Shown: positions 1 to 7,868 of the stretch, in pieces
Layout: the number at the start of each line of letters is the position of its first letter
Numbering within the stretch: position 1 is the first letter of the stretch
Origin: Akkermansiaceae bacterium UBA3385
GTDB taxonomy: Bacteria; Verrucomicrobiota; Verrucomicrobiia; Verrucomicrobiales; Akkermansiaceae
NCBI GenBank assembly: GCA_002358905.1
Contig: DEPT01000010.1
Coordinates: 1-64,000, forward strand
Direction of reading: 5' to 3'
Length of the DNA: 64,000 nt
Translations under genes and position numbers: made by a program
The notes under the pieces: generated by a model
What the model saw: the letters and a program-made list of their open reading frames with translations, nothing else
Told to the model about the DNA's origin: nothing
Database searches by the model: none

Positions 1-633
1 GAAACACAGGTGGGCCGCGCCAGTCTCCTCGGCATGGCACTGGGCAACAGCTGGACACGCGTGAGCGCCCACGGCTTCGGTACCATCGAGCAGGACACCA
101 CGCACCTGGGCCTGTATGGCCAGACGAACTGGCGCAGCGGTGTGACAGCCGACTGGAGCGCCGCCTATGGCCGCAGCGATTCCGAAATCATGGGAACCGA
201 CTGGAGCCAGAAGAATGTCCAGCTGGATGGGCGCGTGAGCTACAACCACGAGCTGAACGCCAGCACCGTGCTGAGTCCCTTCGCCGGTGTACAGTACTAC
301 GCCAGCGACTCCGCCACGGTGGATGGAACGAACACCGGTTCGCTGCAGAACCTGCGTGCCGAAATCGGCGTGGCTGCCAGCCGCCGCGAGGGCAAGTTCG
401 GTGTATACGGAGAAATCGCCCTGCACCAGGACATTGCCCGCAACAATCCTGTGGTGGATATGTCTGGCACCCGCAGTACAGGGATGAATCCTGGCCGCAC
501 CGGTCTGAACTTCACCGTAGGAGCCAGTTACGAGCTTTCCGACAAGTGGAGCGTGAACGCCAGCTACACGGGTGAGTTCGTAGAGAACGCCAATGCGCAC
601 AGCGCAAATGTTGGCGCAACGTATAAGTTCTGA
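1..633 (+). CDS. Autotransporter beta-barrel domain, C-terminal fragment
   Basis: The reading frame is open from the first base, so the gene begins outside the window and only its last 210 or so residues are visible. They alternate short amphipathic strands with turns, as in the C-terminal translocator of type V secretion autotransporters. The last residues are ATYKF, with the terminal phenylalanine expected for an outer-membrane barrel recognised by BamA. The barrel would sit in the outer membrane and export an N-terminal passenger that cannot be seen here. A hairpin terminator follows directly, so this is the end of its transcript. Barrel assignment is from strand pattern and C-terminus, not from a profile match. 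The family of the missing passenger is unknown. Confidence 0.8.
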   Translation, partial: ETQVGRASLLGMALGNSWTRVSAHGFGTIEQDTTHLGLYGQTNWRSGVTADWSAAYGRSDSEIMGTDWSQKNVQLDGRVSYNHELNASTVLSPFAGVQYYASDSATVDGTNTGSLQNLRAEIGVAASRREGKFGVYGEIALHQDIARNNPVVDMSGTRSTGMNPGRTGLNFTVGASYELSDKWSVNASYTGEFVENANAHSANVGATYKF

Positions 634-655
634 TAGTAAAACTCACGACATATCT

Positions 656-702
656 CAGGTAGACTCAGGAAATGCTCCTGAGTCTGCCTGGCATTTTCTT
701 TT
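656..702 (+). terminator. Intrinsic terminator after the autotransporter gene
   Basis: A 15-bp stem (arms 656-670 and 676-690, one G-U pair) closes a 5-base loop AATGC and is followed by a T-rich tail GCATTTTCTTTT. It lies 23 bases after the stop codon and ends just before the glgB promoter. Confidence 0.85.
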
Positions 703-706
703 ATAA

Positions 707-735
707 TTGCCATTTGCGAAAGCGTGGTGTAGTAT
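707..735 (+). promoter_or_regulatory. glgB promoter, leaderless type
   Basis: TTGCCA at 707-712, a 17-base spacer and TAGTAT at 730-735. Only six bases separate the -10 box from the ATG at 742, so the expected transcription start coincides with the start codon. There is no room for a Shine-Dalgarno sequence. Confidence 0.7.
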
Positions 736-741
736 AGAGAC

Positions 742-2763
742 ATGCGCCGCTCCCCTATACCCGGATTAGTGCTGGCTGATGGCTGGCTGGCTCCCTTTGA
801 ACGCGAAATCAAGGGCCGTATGCGATTGTATGATGCGCAGTTGGAGCGCATCTGCCGCCGCCACGGTTCGCTGATGGATTTTGCCCACGCCTATACGCGT
901 ATGGGCTTTAATCGTGATGAGGTAACGGGAGAGTGGGTATACCGGGAATGGGCTCCGGGGGCGCGGGCATTGTACCTGATAGGTGATTTCAATTTCTGGA
1001 ACCGCGAGGCCAATCCGATGCAGCGCGATGCCAATGGTGTGTGGGAAATCCGCCTAGGGCCGGATGCATTGAAGCATGGCCAGCATGTGAAGGTTCATGT
1101 GGTGGGTGCAGATAATGCCCACCACGACCGCATGCCAGCCTGGATTCGCTACACGGAACAGGATGCTGCCACTTTTGATTACAGTGGTGTCATCTGGGAG
1201 CCGGCGGAGCCTTATAAGTGGAAGAATACTCGCTGGAATCCTGCCAATGTGAAGACTCCTTTCATCTACGAAACTCATGTGGGCATGGCCGGTGAGGAAG
1301 GCCGGATTCACAGCTACCGAGAGTTTGCGGACCATGTGTTGCCGCGTGTGGCCAGACTGGGCTACAACGTGGTGCAGATTATGGCGATTCAGGAGCACCC
1401 GTACTATGGTTCCTTCGGGTATCATGTGTCTTCGTTCTTTGCGCCTTGCAATCGTTTCGGCACGCCCGAGGATTTGAAGTATCTCATTGATACGGCTCAC
1501 GGACTTGGTATTGCGGTGCTGCTGGATGTGGTGCATTCCCATGCGGTGAAGAATATGGCCGAGGGCCTGAACAATTTTGATGGCTCCGGAGGTCAGTATT
1601 TCTGTGCCGGTGAGCGCGACAGCATGCACCCGGACTGGGACAGCTGTCTTTTTGACTACGGTAAAGAAGAAGTTCTGCAGTTCCTGCTCAGTAATCTGCG
1701 CTGGTGGCTGGAGGAATTCCATTTTGACGGCTTCCGCTTCGATGGTGTGACCAGCATGCTTTATCTGCACCACGGGCATGAACCCTTTACCGACCTGGGC
1801 TGCTACTTCAATACGCAGGTGAATCTGAGCGCCGTGACCTATCTGCAGCTGGCTGCAACCCTGGTGCAGCAGGTGCGCCCGGGGGCCTTTGCCATTGCAG
1901 AGGATATGAGCGGCATGCCGGGGCTCTGCCGCCCGGTGGATGAAGGCGGGTTCGGCTTTACTCACCGCCTTGCTATGGGGTTGCCGGACTACTGGATTAA
2001 GTTACTCAAGGAGAAGAAAGACGAAGAATGGAGTGTAGGTGATATCTGGTACACCCTCATCAACCGCCGCTATGGCGAGGCCAACATTGCCTACGCCGAG
2101 AGCCATGACCAGGCGCTGGTGGGCGATAAGACAATTGCCTTCCGTCTGATGGATGCCGAAATGTACACCCACATGAGCTGCGATTTGCCCAGCGTCATCA
2201 TTGACCGTGGCATGGCTCTGCACAAGATGATTCGCCTGGCTACTCTGGCTGCAGGCGGCGAGGGCTGGCTCAATTTCATGGGTAATGAGTTCGGGCATCC
2301 GGAGTGGATTGATTTCCCCCGAGAGGGTAATGGTAATTCCTACCAGTATTGCCGACGTCAGTGGAGTCTGGTGGATAACAAGTTGCTGCGCTACCGTTTC
2401 CTGAATGAGTTTGACCGCGCCATGGTGGAACTGGCCAAACGCCGTGATTTGCTGGCCTCTGCACCGGCTCGCCCTCTGAATATGGATGAGGAGAACCAGG
2501 TGATGGCGTTTGAACGCGGTGGCTTGCTTTTCGTGTTCAACTGGAGCGGTACCCGCGCCATCCCGGATTATAAGCTGCCGGCGCCCAAGGCTGGTGAGTG
2601 GAAAGTTGTGCTGGATTCGGATGATGCCCGTTTCGGTGGATTTGCACGTCAGGACCATGCTGTCCACCACTTCACCAATAAGACGCAGCTGCTTTCCCTG
2701 TATCTGCTGCCGCGTACGGTGCTGGTGCTGGCCCCTGCATTCCAGGGTGGACGCCCATTCTGA
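742..2763 (+). CDS. glgB: 1,4-alpha-glucan branching enzyme (GH13, eukaryote-like branch)
   Basis: This is a 673-residue alpha-glucan branching enzyme. It cuts alpha-1,4 chains and re-attaches them through alpha-1,6 bonds during glycogen synthesis in the cytoplasm. A CBM48-like N-terminal module (about residues 55-140, with WAPGARALYLIGDFNFWNR) precedes the GH13 barrel. The barrel shows the GH13 blocks DVVHSH, DGFRFDGVTSML (nucleophile Asp) and AESHDQ. The C-terminal all-beta domain ends near VLVLAP. The wording YSGVIWEP, FIYETHVGM and FMGNEFGHPEW is that of the eukaryotic/GH13_8 branch rather than E. coli GlgB. The ATG lies six bases after its promoter. The next small gene follows after 14 bases. 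No other glycogen genes are in the window. Confidence 0.95.
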   Translation: MRRSPIPGLVLADGWLAPFEREIKGRMRLYDAQLERICRRHGSLMDFAHAYTRMGFNRDEVTGEWVYREWAPGARALYLIGDFNFWNREANPMQRDANGVWEIRLGPDALKHGQHVKVHVVGADNAHHDRMPAWIRYTEQDAATFDYSGVIWEPAEPYKWKNTRWNPANVKTPFIYETHVGMAGEEGRIHSYREFADHVLPRVARLGYNVVQIMAIQEHPYYGSFGYHVSSFFAPCNRFGTPEDLKYLIDTAHGLGIAVLLDVVHSHAVKNMAEGLNNFDGSGGQYFCAGERDSMHPDWDSCLFDYGKEEVLQFLLSNLRWWLEEFHFDGFRFDGVTSMLYLHHGHEPFTDLGCYFNTQVNLSAVTYLQLAATLVQQVRPGAFAIAEDMSGMPGLCRPVDEGGFGFTHRLAMGLPDYWIKLLKEKKDEEWSVGDIWYTLINRRYGEANIAYAESHDQALVGDKTIAFRLMDAEMYTHMSCDLPSVIIDRGMALHKMIRLATLAAGGEGWLNFMGNEFGHPEWIDFPREGNGNSYQYCRRQWSLVDNKLLRYRFLNEFDRAMVELAKRRDLLASAPARPLNMDEENQVMAFERGGLLFVFNWSGTRAIPDYKLPAPKAGEWKVVLDSDDARFGGFARQDHAVHHFTNKTQLLSLYLLPRTVLVLAPAFQGGRPF

Positions 2764-2777
2764 TTTTCTACCATATT

Positions 2778-2909
2778 ATGCTTAGCGAAATCATAGAGTC
2801 GCTTCTCGCTCATCTGCTGGAGAAAATCGTAGGTAAGCGAATCTGGGTGTACATGTTGCTGCTCCTGCTGGTTGTTGGCATTGTCGGGTATGCTTACTTC
2901 TCAGTATAA
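2778..2909 (+). CDS. Small single-span membrane protein (43 aa)
   Basis: A 43-codon frame starts 14 bases after glgB. It has an amphipathic N-terminus (MLSEIIESLLAHLLEKI), a basic GKR turn and one hydrophobic segment (about residues 23-42) ending in YFSV. It has the layout of a small inner-membrane protein. I do not recognise the family and it could be a chance frame, but the helix-then-membrane-span pattern and close spacing to glgB argue for a real gene. The 141 bases after it hold only the next promoter. Confidence 0.5.
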   Translation: MLSEIIESLLAHLLEKIVGKRIWVYMLLLLLVVGIVGYAYFSV

Positions 2910-3015
2910 CGTACAGGCCCTCTTCAATGCTATCTAACTCATTCTACATGCCAGCCATGCTCTACTCAAATCGTTGGCAGACATGAGAATTTGTATGAGC
3001 TTTGTAAATCCGGCA

Positions 3016-3044
3016 TTGACATAGGAATAGCGCTCTGCTAGCAT
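3016..3044 (+). promoter_or_regulatory. Promoter of the secreted thioredoxin-like gene, leaderless type
   Basis: A consensus TTGACA at 3016-3021, a 17-base spacer and TAGCAT at 3039-3044. The ATG at 3051 begins six bases later, so the message should start at or next to the start codon. Confidence 0.75.
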
Positions 3045-3050
3045 ACGCGC

Positions 3051-3731
3051 ATGAAGTTACGTTCATCCTTCAGCTTGCTGTGGCTTTTGCTTTTCGGTTG
3101 TGTTCTTACTCTGGCTCCTGTTCAGGCGCAGGGTGAGATGGATGATGACGAGATTGTCGAAAAGTCATCCTCCAAGAAGAAAAAGAAGAAGGGCAAGAAG
3201 TCGTCCAAGAAGTCCAAGAAGGCTGTTAAGGATGAGGATGTTGAAGCTGACAGTGGGGATGAGGAAGCTGCGGCTCCTGAAAAACCTGCTAAACCTTCCA
3301 CTCCCAAGGTAGTGGAAGCTTTGAGTAAGTTCAAGGTGTTTAACGCTAAACCCAATTTGAAGGCTGAGTATTTCATTTATCTGTATTCTGCCAGTTGGTG
3401 TGGATACTGTCAGCAGTGCATGCCTGTAGCCGTGGAACAGTATAAGAAGATGAAGTCCTCCCGCAAGGTGGAGCTTATTCTCATCTGCGGTGATAAGTCG
3501 GAAGCTGAGGGTAAGAACTACTTGAAATCCAAGAAGCTCAAGTCTCCCGCCATCATGTTCTCTGAGTTGCAGGCAACTCAGTTCCGCGGATTGCCTGGCT
3601 GCGGCATGCCTGGTTATCCGGCCATTTCTGTGGTGGATAAGGAAGGCAACCTGATTAAGAATGTTGTTGGCGCCAGTCAGGTGCAGGCCGTTTTAGCAGA
3701 ATGGCGTGATCTGACGATTGCCAAGAAGTAA
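3051..3731 (+). CDS. Secreted thioredoxin-like protein with lysine-rich linker and CGYC site
   Basis: This 226-residue protein has a signal peptide (MKLRSSFSLLWLLLFGCVLT then VQAQG). A highly charged low-complexity segment (about residues 29-80) follows, rich in Lys and Ser and then Asp and Glu. A thioredoxin fold begins near residue 95. The active site is SASWCGYCQQC, with a redox CxxC (CGYC) and an extra Cys just after it, and the cis-proline region appears as GMPGYPAIS. It probably acts as a periplasmic thiol-disulfide protein; its partner is unknown. It resembles two other secreted thioredoxin-like proteins in the window (34675-35160 and 35710-36387), the second also Lys-rich but lacking the cysteines. 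The next gene starts one base after its stop, so they are co-transcribed. Confidence 0.85.
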   Translation: MKLRSSFSLLWLLLFGCVLTLAPVQAQGEMDDDEIVEKSSSKKKKKKGKKSSKKSKKAVKDEDVEADSGDEEAAAPEKPAKPSTPKVVEALSKFKVFNAKPNLKAEYFIYLYSASWCGYCQQCMPVAVEQYKKMKSSRKVELILICGDKSEAEGKNYLKSKKLKSPAIMFSELQATQFRGLPGCGMPGYPAISVVDKEGNLIKNVVGASQVQAVLAEWRDLTIAKK

Positions 3732-3732
3732 C

Positions 3733-4551
3733 ATGCGCAGAGCCTTCATCATTCTTGGTCTGACTGCAGGACTGCTGGTGGGGTCTTGGTATGCTTTCTG
3801 TATATGGTGTGGCTGGTGGCAGCGCATGGAGCCGCCGCCATGCCATTCAGGCTGGAGTGAGCAGCAGAAATATGAGCTGCTGGCTCTTGATTACGAATTG
3901 CGCTATAATCCCGTCTGCGCGGTGTTCGGCGTTATACGTCCGGGAGACGGGATGAGCTGGTTAGAGCATGTTTTGGGTTCAAATGGTACGACTCTTGTAT
4001 GGGGGTGGCGTCGCTTCTGCAAGCCAGCACGTGAGGCTTTGCATGAGGTGATAGCAACGGGCAAGGGAGATATTTGCACTGCAGATGGCTATCCCGTTGC
4101 TCTGTATGCTTTGCGTTTTCATAAAGTTGAGCTGGTAAAGGCGCTTGTAGAGCATGGCTGTAATCCTGCCGCCCCCTTTATTGCATGGGATGCGTTTCCT
4201 TTAAAGGATACGGTTCCTCAGAGCAACCTGCTCGTGGAAACTCTGGCCGGTTCCTATATGGACAACACTCTCAATCTATCCGGACAGGAAAAACAGGAAT
4301 TACTTGATTTTCTGGAGCGCCACGGAGCAAGGATTGACACAGTGCCGGATGTGCATGCGGCGGCTGTGAGTGCGGCGAGCGCTGCTTTCGGACAAGGTGG
4401 GGATGGCGGAGTTGCCATAGCCTGGCTGCTGCGCCGTGGGCTGCCGTTGAGTGATGAACTCAAGAAGACAGTGCAGGAGATACTGCAGCAGGATTCATGC
4501 TGGGAAACACGTGAGGACTTGCAGCGCGAGGGATTGTTGCGTGTGAAGTAA
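3733..4551 (+). CDS. Membrane-anchored protein with ankyrin-like repeat
   Basis: A 272-residue protein of unknown function. I start it at the ATG at 3733 because the longer frame from 3718 would overlap the previous gene. The product then opens with a typical N-terminal anchor (MRRAFIILGLTAGLLVGSWYAF). A segment reading YPVALYALRFHKVELVKALVEHGCNPAAPF (two short motif pieces, about residues 120-150) resembles an ankyrin repeat, and a second similar stretch is near LLDFLERHGARIDT. Ankyrin-like repeats suggest protein binding. The product is likely held in the inner membrane or exported. It sits in a small operon with the upstream thioredoxin-like gene. Ankyrin assignment is tentative. Confidence 0.7.
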   Translation: MRRAFIILGLTAGLLVGSWYAFCIWCGWWQRMEPPPCHSGWSEQQKYELLALDYELRYNPVCAVFGVIRPGDGMSWLEHVLGSNGTTLVWGWRRFCKPAREALHEVIATGKGDICTADGYPVALYALRFHKVELVKALVEHGCNPAAPFIAWDAFPLKDTVPQSNLLVETLAGSYMDNTLNLSGQEKQELLDFLERHGARIDTVPDVHAAAVSAASAAFGQGGDGGVAIAWLLRRGLPLSDELKKTVQEILQQDSCWETREDLQREGLLRVK

Positions 4552-4564
4552 AATGATTTACCGC

Positions 4565-4593
4565 TTGAAATCGTCTGTGTTTTATGGTAGCTT
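4565..4593 (+). promoter_or_regulatory. Promoter of the lipoprotein gene
   Basis: TTGAAA at 4565-4570, a 17-base spacer and TAGCTT at 4588-4593. The ATG at 4606 lies 12 bases on, giving a leader of about 5 bases. Confidence 0.6.
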
Positions 4594-4605
4594 GTCTGGT
4601 GAGAT

Positions 4606-5031
4606 ATGAAGAAGAATTGCATTAAATCTGGATTGCTCTGCCTGTTCTCTGTGCTCGTGGCTGCATGCAGCAGTGTTTCATCTGAAAATCCGCCAGAATT
4701 GCAGCCCGCTCCGGTGGAGTTGCAGCAGGAACTTATTCAGATTCACAGTGCAACGATAAAGCGAACCCAGACCGATTTTCCTAAAGCATTAAAAGGTGGC
4801 CCCGGCTTTACAAAGGAGACAGCCTGGAAAATCCTTATCAAGGAGCGAGCTGCTGTTTCCTTTGAGTACCTGGTGCTGGGGCGCCTTGCTCTTGGCGAAC
4901 AGACAATTCAGTCTCTGATTGAAGAGGATGGCCGCTATTATGATAGGCATATCATTGATGTCGAGTATGGCGGTAACCATTATTCCGTGGAGCAGTGGTT
5001 TGATATTACTCCGTATTTCAAAGCGATGTAA
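4606..5031 (+). CDS. Putative lipoprotein (141 aa)
   Basis: The N-terminus MKKNCIKSGLLCLFSVLVAACSS is a lipoprotein signal peptide with lipobox LVAAC, so the mature protein would begin at a lipidated Cys near residue 21. The rest (about 120 residues) has no motif I recognise. It is Gln/Glu-rich early on, with a mixed alpha/beta C-terminus ending WFDITPYFKAM. It has its own promoter and is followed after 14 bases by another secreted protein, suggesting a two-gene envelope operon. Function unknown. Confidence 0.8.
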   Translation: MKKNCIKSGLLCLFSVLVAACSSVSSENPPELQPAPVELQQELIQIHSATIKRTQTDFPKALKGGPGFTKETAWKILIKERAAVSFEYLVLGRLALGEQTIQSLIEEDGRYYDRHIIDVEYGGNHYSVEQWFDITPYFKAM

Positions 5032-5045
5032 TTCCCCTTGTTCTC

Positions 5046-5759
5046 GTGCGTTGCTGTATTATAGCCCTGTGCTTGCTGTCGGATGCTGTTTCTGCCGCGC
5101 CGGTGTTTGTTGCTGCTCCGGTGGTGGTGGAATCTGCTGCGGAACAGACAGCAAACCTGGAGAGGAATCGTAAAAAATTGCTTCGCTTGCGGGAGGCCTC
5201 CCGGCAATGCGTGGGAATGCGTCTGGTGTTGTCCGAGTCTCAGCAGGCCAGAATTCGTCGCCCTGTGGAAATGGCTCGTCTGAACGCATCTGAGATGCAG
5301 CAGATGCGGGAGCTTATTTCCCGTCTTAAAGTTGTGAAGACGGCACCCTCTGGAGATTATGCTGCGCAATATGTGGTCCGCTTAGAGTTGGTGGGGGCCG
5401 ACGGCAGATTGTTAGATTCCGTAGATTATATGGATGCCGCCCCGGAGGGTATGGTCAGCCCGGAAGGGTACGCACCTGGGGCTTGTTTTTCACTGGCTCC
5501 ACATGATTCAGTGGCCTGGCATTTGCTGATGAAGGCGGAATATGCTCGCGGCATTGCGATGAATCCGGCTCCTTCACGCATGCGCCAGAGATTGCCGAAA
5601 TTTAATGTTCTTCCCGCTCCTTCCTTGGTTGATACGGAGTCAAGTTCTCCCTTTGAAGAGTCGGAACAGCAGTACTATCACAAGAATTGCAAGGATTCTC
5701 ACAAGGGGCATAAGCACAAGCGCTCAAATCATTACTGCGACCATCCGCAGAAAAGATAG
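5046..5759 (+). CDS. Secreted protein with His/Lys-rich C-terminal tail
   Basis: A 237-residue product starting at GTG (5046); no in-frame ATG gives a signal peptide, and this start yields one (MRCCIIALCLLSDAVSAAP). The middle (residues 30-180) is an unrecognised soluble region. The last 30 residues are unusually rich in His, Lys and Cys (pieces such as YYHKNCKD, HKGHKHKRSNHYCDH), which would suit metal binding or electrostatic attachment. It lies 14 bases after the lipoprotein gene with no promoter between, so is probably co-transcribed. Function unknown. Confidence 0.7.
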   Translation: MRCCIIALCLLSDAVSAAPVFVAAPVVVESAAEQTANLERNRKKLLRLREASRQCVGMRLVLSESQQARIRRPVEMARLNASEMQQMRELISRLKVVKTAPSGDYAAQYVVRLELVGADGRLLDSVDYMDAAPEGMVSPEGYAPGACFSLAPHDSVAWHLLMKAEYARGIAMNPAPSRMRQRLPKFNVLPAPSLVDTESSSPFEESEQQYYHKNCKDSHKGHKHKRSNHYCDHPQKR

Positions 5760-5872
5760 GTGTGTTGGAATGAAACTGCTTTTTCGGAAATCCGTTCTGC
5801 ATACACAAGGTAGAACGAATGAGCCTATGGTGGAAAAATGCCGTTGAATAAGGTGGTTCTCAGCCTTTAGGC

Positions 5873-5901
5873 TTGATTTTCGGGGTAAAACATGGCAATA
5901 T
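5873..5901 (+). promoter_or_regulatory. Possible promoter of the corA-argB-nadK operon
   Basis: TTGATT at 5873-5878, a 17-base spacer and CAATAT at 5896-5901. The -10 box is weaker than others in the window. It would give a leader of about 50 bases to the ATG at 5960. The rest of 5760-5959 shows nothing else clear. Confidence 0.35.
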
Positions 5902-5959
5902 CGCAGACGCGGCGCGCGTGGGTGCCGACCGATTACGAATTCCAAACCCATTTTGGAGC

Positions 5960-6949
5960 ATGATTCGCATATACACGCAGACGGAGAATGGGATATCCCG
6001 TACGGTGGGCCTGGAGGACCAGGAGGACCGCCGCGGGGATGTGTTCTGGATTGACCTGCTTACTCCGGATGCGGAAGAACTAAGGTATGCGGAATCCTTG
6101 TGCCGCATCGAAATGCCGACAAAGGATGAAATGCGAGAAATTGAGGCTACTTCCCGACTTTATTGTGAGGACGGGGGGCGTTTCATGACCACGACTGTGC
6201 TTTCACGAGTGGAAACCGATGAACCCATCATTTCTGAAATCACCTTCATTCTGAAAAGCAAGGTGCTGATTACGGTTCGTCACACAGATTCGTACTCGTT
6301 TCGTATGTTCTCTCAGCAACTTCTGCGCATGAGTCAGACTAATCGTGACCTGGTATTCATCGGTTTGCTGGAATCACTGGTGGATCGCCAGGCGGACGTG
6401 CTGGAACGTTTCGGTGCAGATCTGGATACGCTTTCCAAGAAGGTATTCGGCACACACCACACCCGCCGCAAGCAGAAGGTGGAAGACCCGGATACGGATG
6501 ACCTGCGCGATGCACTGGAAGAACTGGGGCGAGTGGGTGACCTCATCACCCGTCAGCGAGATGCCCTGGTGAACCTGCTGCGCCTCATTACCTATGCCGG
6601 CAATGAGGAAAGCTGCCTGGGCGATGATAACCTTTACATGCCGCTGCGTTCCGTATCCCGAGACGTGAACTCTCTTTCAGAATACGCCGCTTTCCTTTCC
6701 AATAAGATTAACTTCATGCTCGATGCCGTGCTCGGCCTGATTAACATTGAGCAGAACGATATTTTCAAGGTGTTCACCATCATGAGTGTGGTGTTTCTGC
6801 CGCCTACGCTCATTGCCAGTATGTTCGGCATGAATTTCAAGTTCATGCCTTTCCTTAATACTGACTGGGGCGTGTGGCTTTCCCTGGTGCTGATGGTGCT
6901 TTCCGGCGCGCTGCCCCTGATTATTTTCAAAATTAAACGCTATATCTGA
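5960..6949 (+). CDS. corA: CorA-family magnesium/divalent cation transporter
   Basis: This is a CorA-type channel of the inner membrane that imports Mg2+ (or Co2+/Ni2+) as a pentamer. I place the start at the ATG at 5960 (MIRIYTQ, 329 aa) because CorA proteins commonly open this way and GGAG precedes it closely; the longer frame begins with a TTG. Residues 1-260 form the acidic cytoplasmic funnel with long helices (RQADVLERFGADLDTLSKKVFG). Two membrane spans lie at the C-terminus. The first is followed by the family signature GMN (FGMNFKFMP), which forms the pore mouth, and the chain ends in a basic KIKRYI. argB starts two bases after the stop, so the genes are one operon. Confidence 0.9.
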   Translation: MIRIYTQTENGISRTVGLEDQEDRRGDVFWIDLLTPDAEELRYAESLCRIEMPTKDEMREIEATSRLYCEDGGRFMTTTVLSRVETDEPIISEITFILKSKVLITVRHTDSYSFRMFSQQLLRMSQTNRDLVFIGLLESLVDRQADVLERFGADLDTLSKKVFGTHHTRRKQKVEDPDTDDLRDALEELGRVGDLITRQRDALVNLLRLITYAGNEESCLGDDNLYMPLRSVSRDVNSLSEYAAFLSNKINFMLDAVLGLINIEQNDIFKVFTIMSVVFLPPTLIASMFGMNFKFMPFLNTDWGVWLSLVLMVLSGALPLIIFKIKRYI

Positions 6950-6951
6950 CC

Positions 6952-7860
6952 ATGATTCCCATTCGCAAGGTAGTTACCCCTGACCAGGAAATTTCCAAGG
7001 CTGACATTCTCATCGAGGCTCTGCCGTATCTGCAGGCATACCGCGACCAGACCATTCTCATCAAGTTCGGTGGCTCCGCTATGGACAATCCTGAGCTGGT
7101 GAAGTCTCTGATGCGCGATATTGTGGTGATGGAAATCATGGGGCTGAATCCCGTGGTGGTACACGGTGGTGGCAAGGCAATCTCCAAGGCTATGGCCGAT
7201 GCCGGCCTGGAAGCCCGCTTTGTGAACGGTCTGCGCGTGACCACGGCTGAAGCCATTGATATTGTGGAACGCACACTGAGCGGCACCATTAACCCAGGTC
7301 TGGTGGAAATGATGCGCGGCCACGGTGGTAAGGCTGTGGGCATTCCCGGCACGAACGTGTTCGTGGGTGAGAAGCTCATGGAAAAGGATGCCGACGGTAA
7401 TCCTGTGGACATCGGCATGGTGGGCAGCGTCATCGGTTGCGAGCTTTCCCGTGTGAAAGAGGCTCTTTCCCTGCAGCTCACTCCGGTTATTTCTCCGCTG
7501 GCCCGCGAGCTGGGAACTAACCAGTCCCTGAATGTGAACGCGGACCTGGCTGCAGCTGCTCTGGCCCGTGAGCTCAAGCCTGTGAAGCTGGTATACATTT
7601 CTGACGTTCCCGGCCTGATGAATGACCCGAGCGACCCCAGCACCATCATTCAGAGTATCAATCGCAAGGAAGCCTTTGAACTCATTGAGCAGGGGGTAAT
7701 TTCCGGCGGTATGATTCCCAAGGTAAAGAGCGCAGTAGATGCGCTTAACGCAGGTGTGCGCAAGGTTCACTTCATTGATGGACGCCTGCGCCACACTCTG
7801 CTTCTTGAAATCTTCACCCCGGAGGGTATCGGTACAGAGATTGTGCGTGAACAGCGATAA
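6952..7860 (+). CDS. argB: Acetylglutamate kinase
   Basis: ArgB phosphorylates N-acetyl-L-glutamate with ATP, the second step of arginine synthesis, in the cytoplasm. The 302-residue length is normal. The N-terminal glycine-rich loop IKFGGSAM and the acetylglutamate-binding HGGGKAIS are present. So is the nucleotide-binding segment VYISDVPGLM and the C-terminal ISGGMIPKVKSAVDAL of amino acid kinases. It follows corA by two bases and precedes nadK by eight, without promoters between. argG lies 44 kb away at 51208-52494 on the other strand, so arginine genes are scattered here. Confidence 0.97.
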   Translation: MIPIRKVVTPDQEISKADILIEALPYLQAYRDQTILIKFGGSAMDNPELVKSLMRDIVVMEIMGLNPVVVHGGGKAISKAMADAGLEARFVNGLRVTTAEAIDIVERTLSGTINPGLVEMMRGHGGKAVGIPGTNVFVGEKLMEKDADGNPVDIGMVGSVIGCELSRVKEALSLQLTPVISPLARELGTNQSLNVNADLAAAALARELKPVKLVYISDVPGLMNDPSDPSTIIQSINRKEAFELIEQGVISGGMIPKVKSAVDALNAGVRKVHFIDGRLRHTLLLEIFTPEGIGTEIVREQR

Positions 7861-7868
7861 ATCATAGC

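Noticed and set aside
5873..5959. Longer start for corA
   Set aside because: It would start with TTG inside the presumed promoter; MIRIY at 5960 is the usual CorA opening with GGAG before it.
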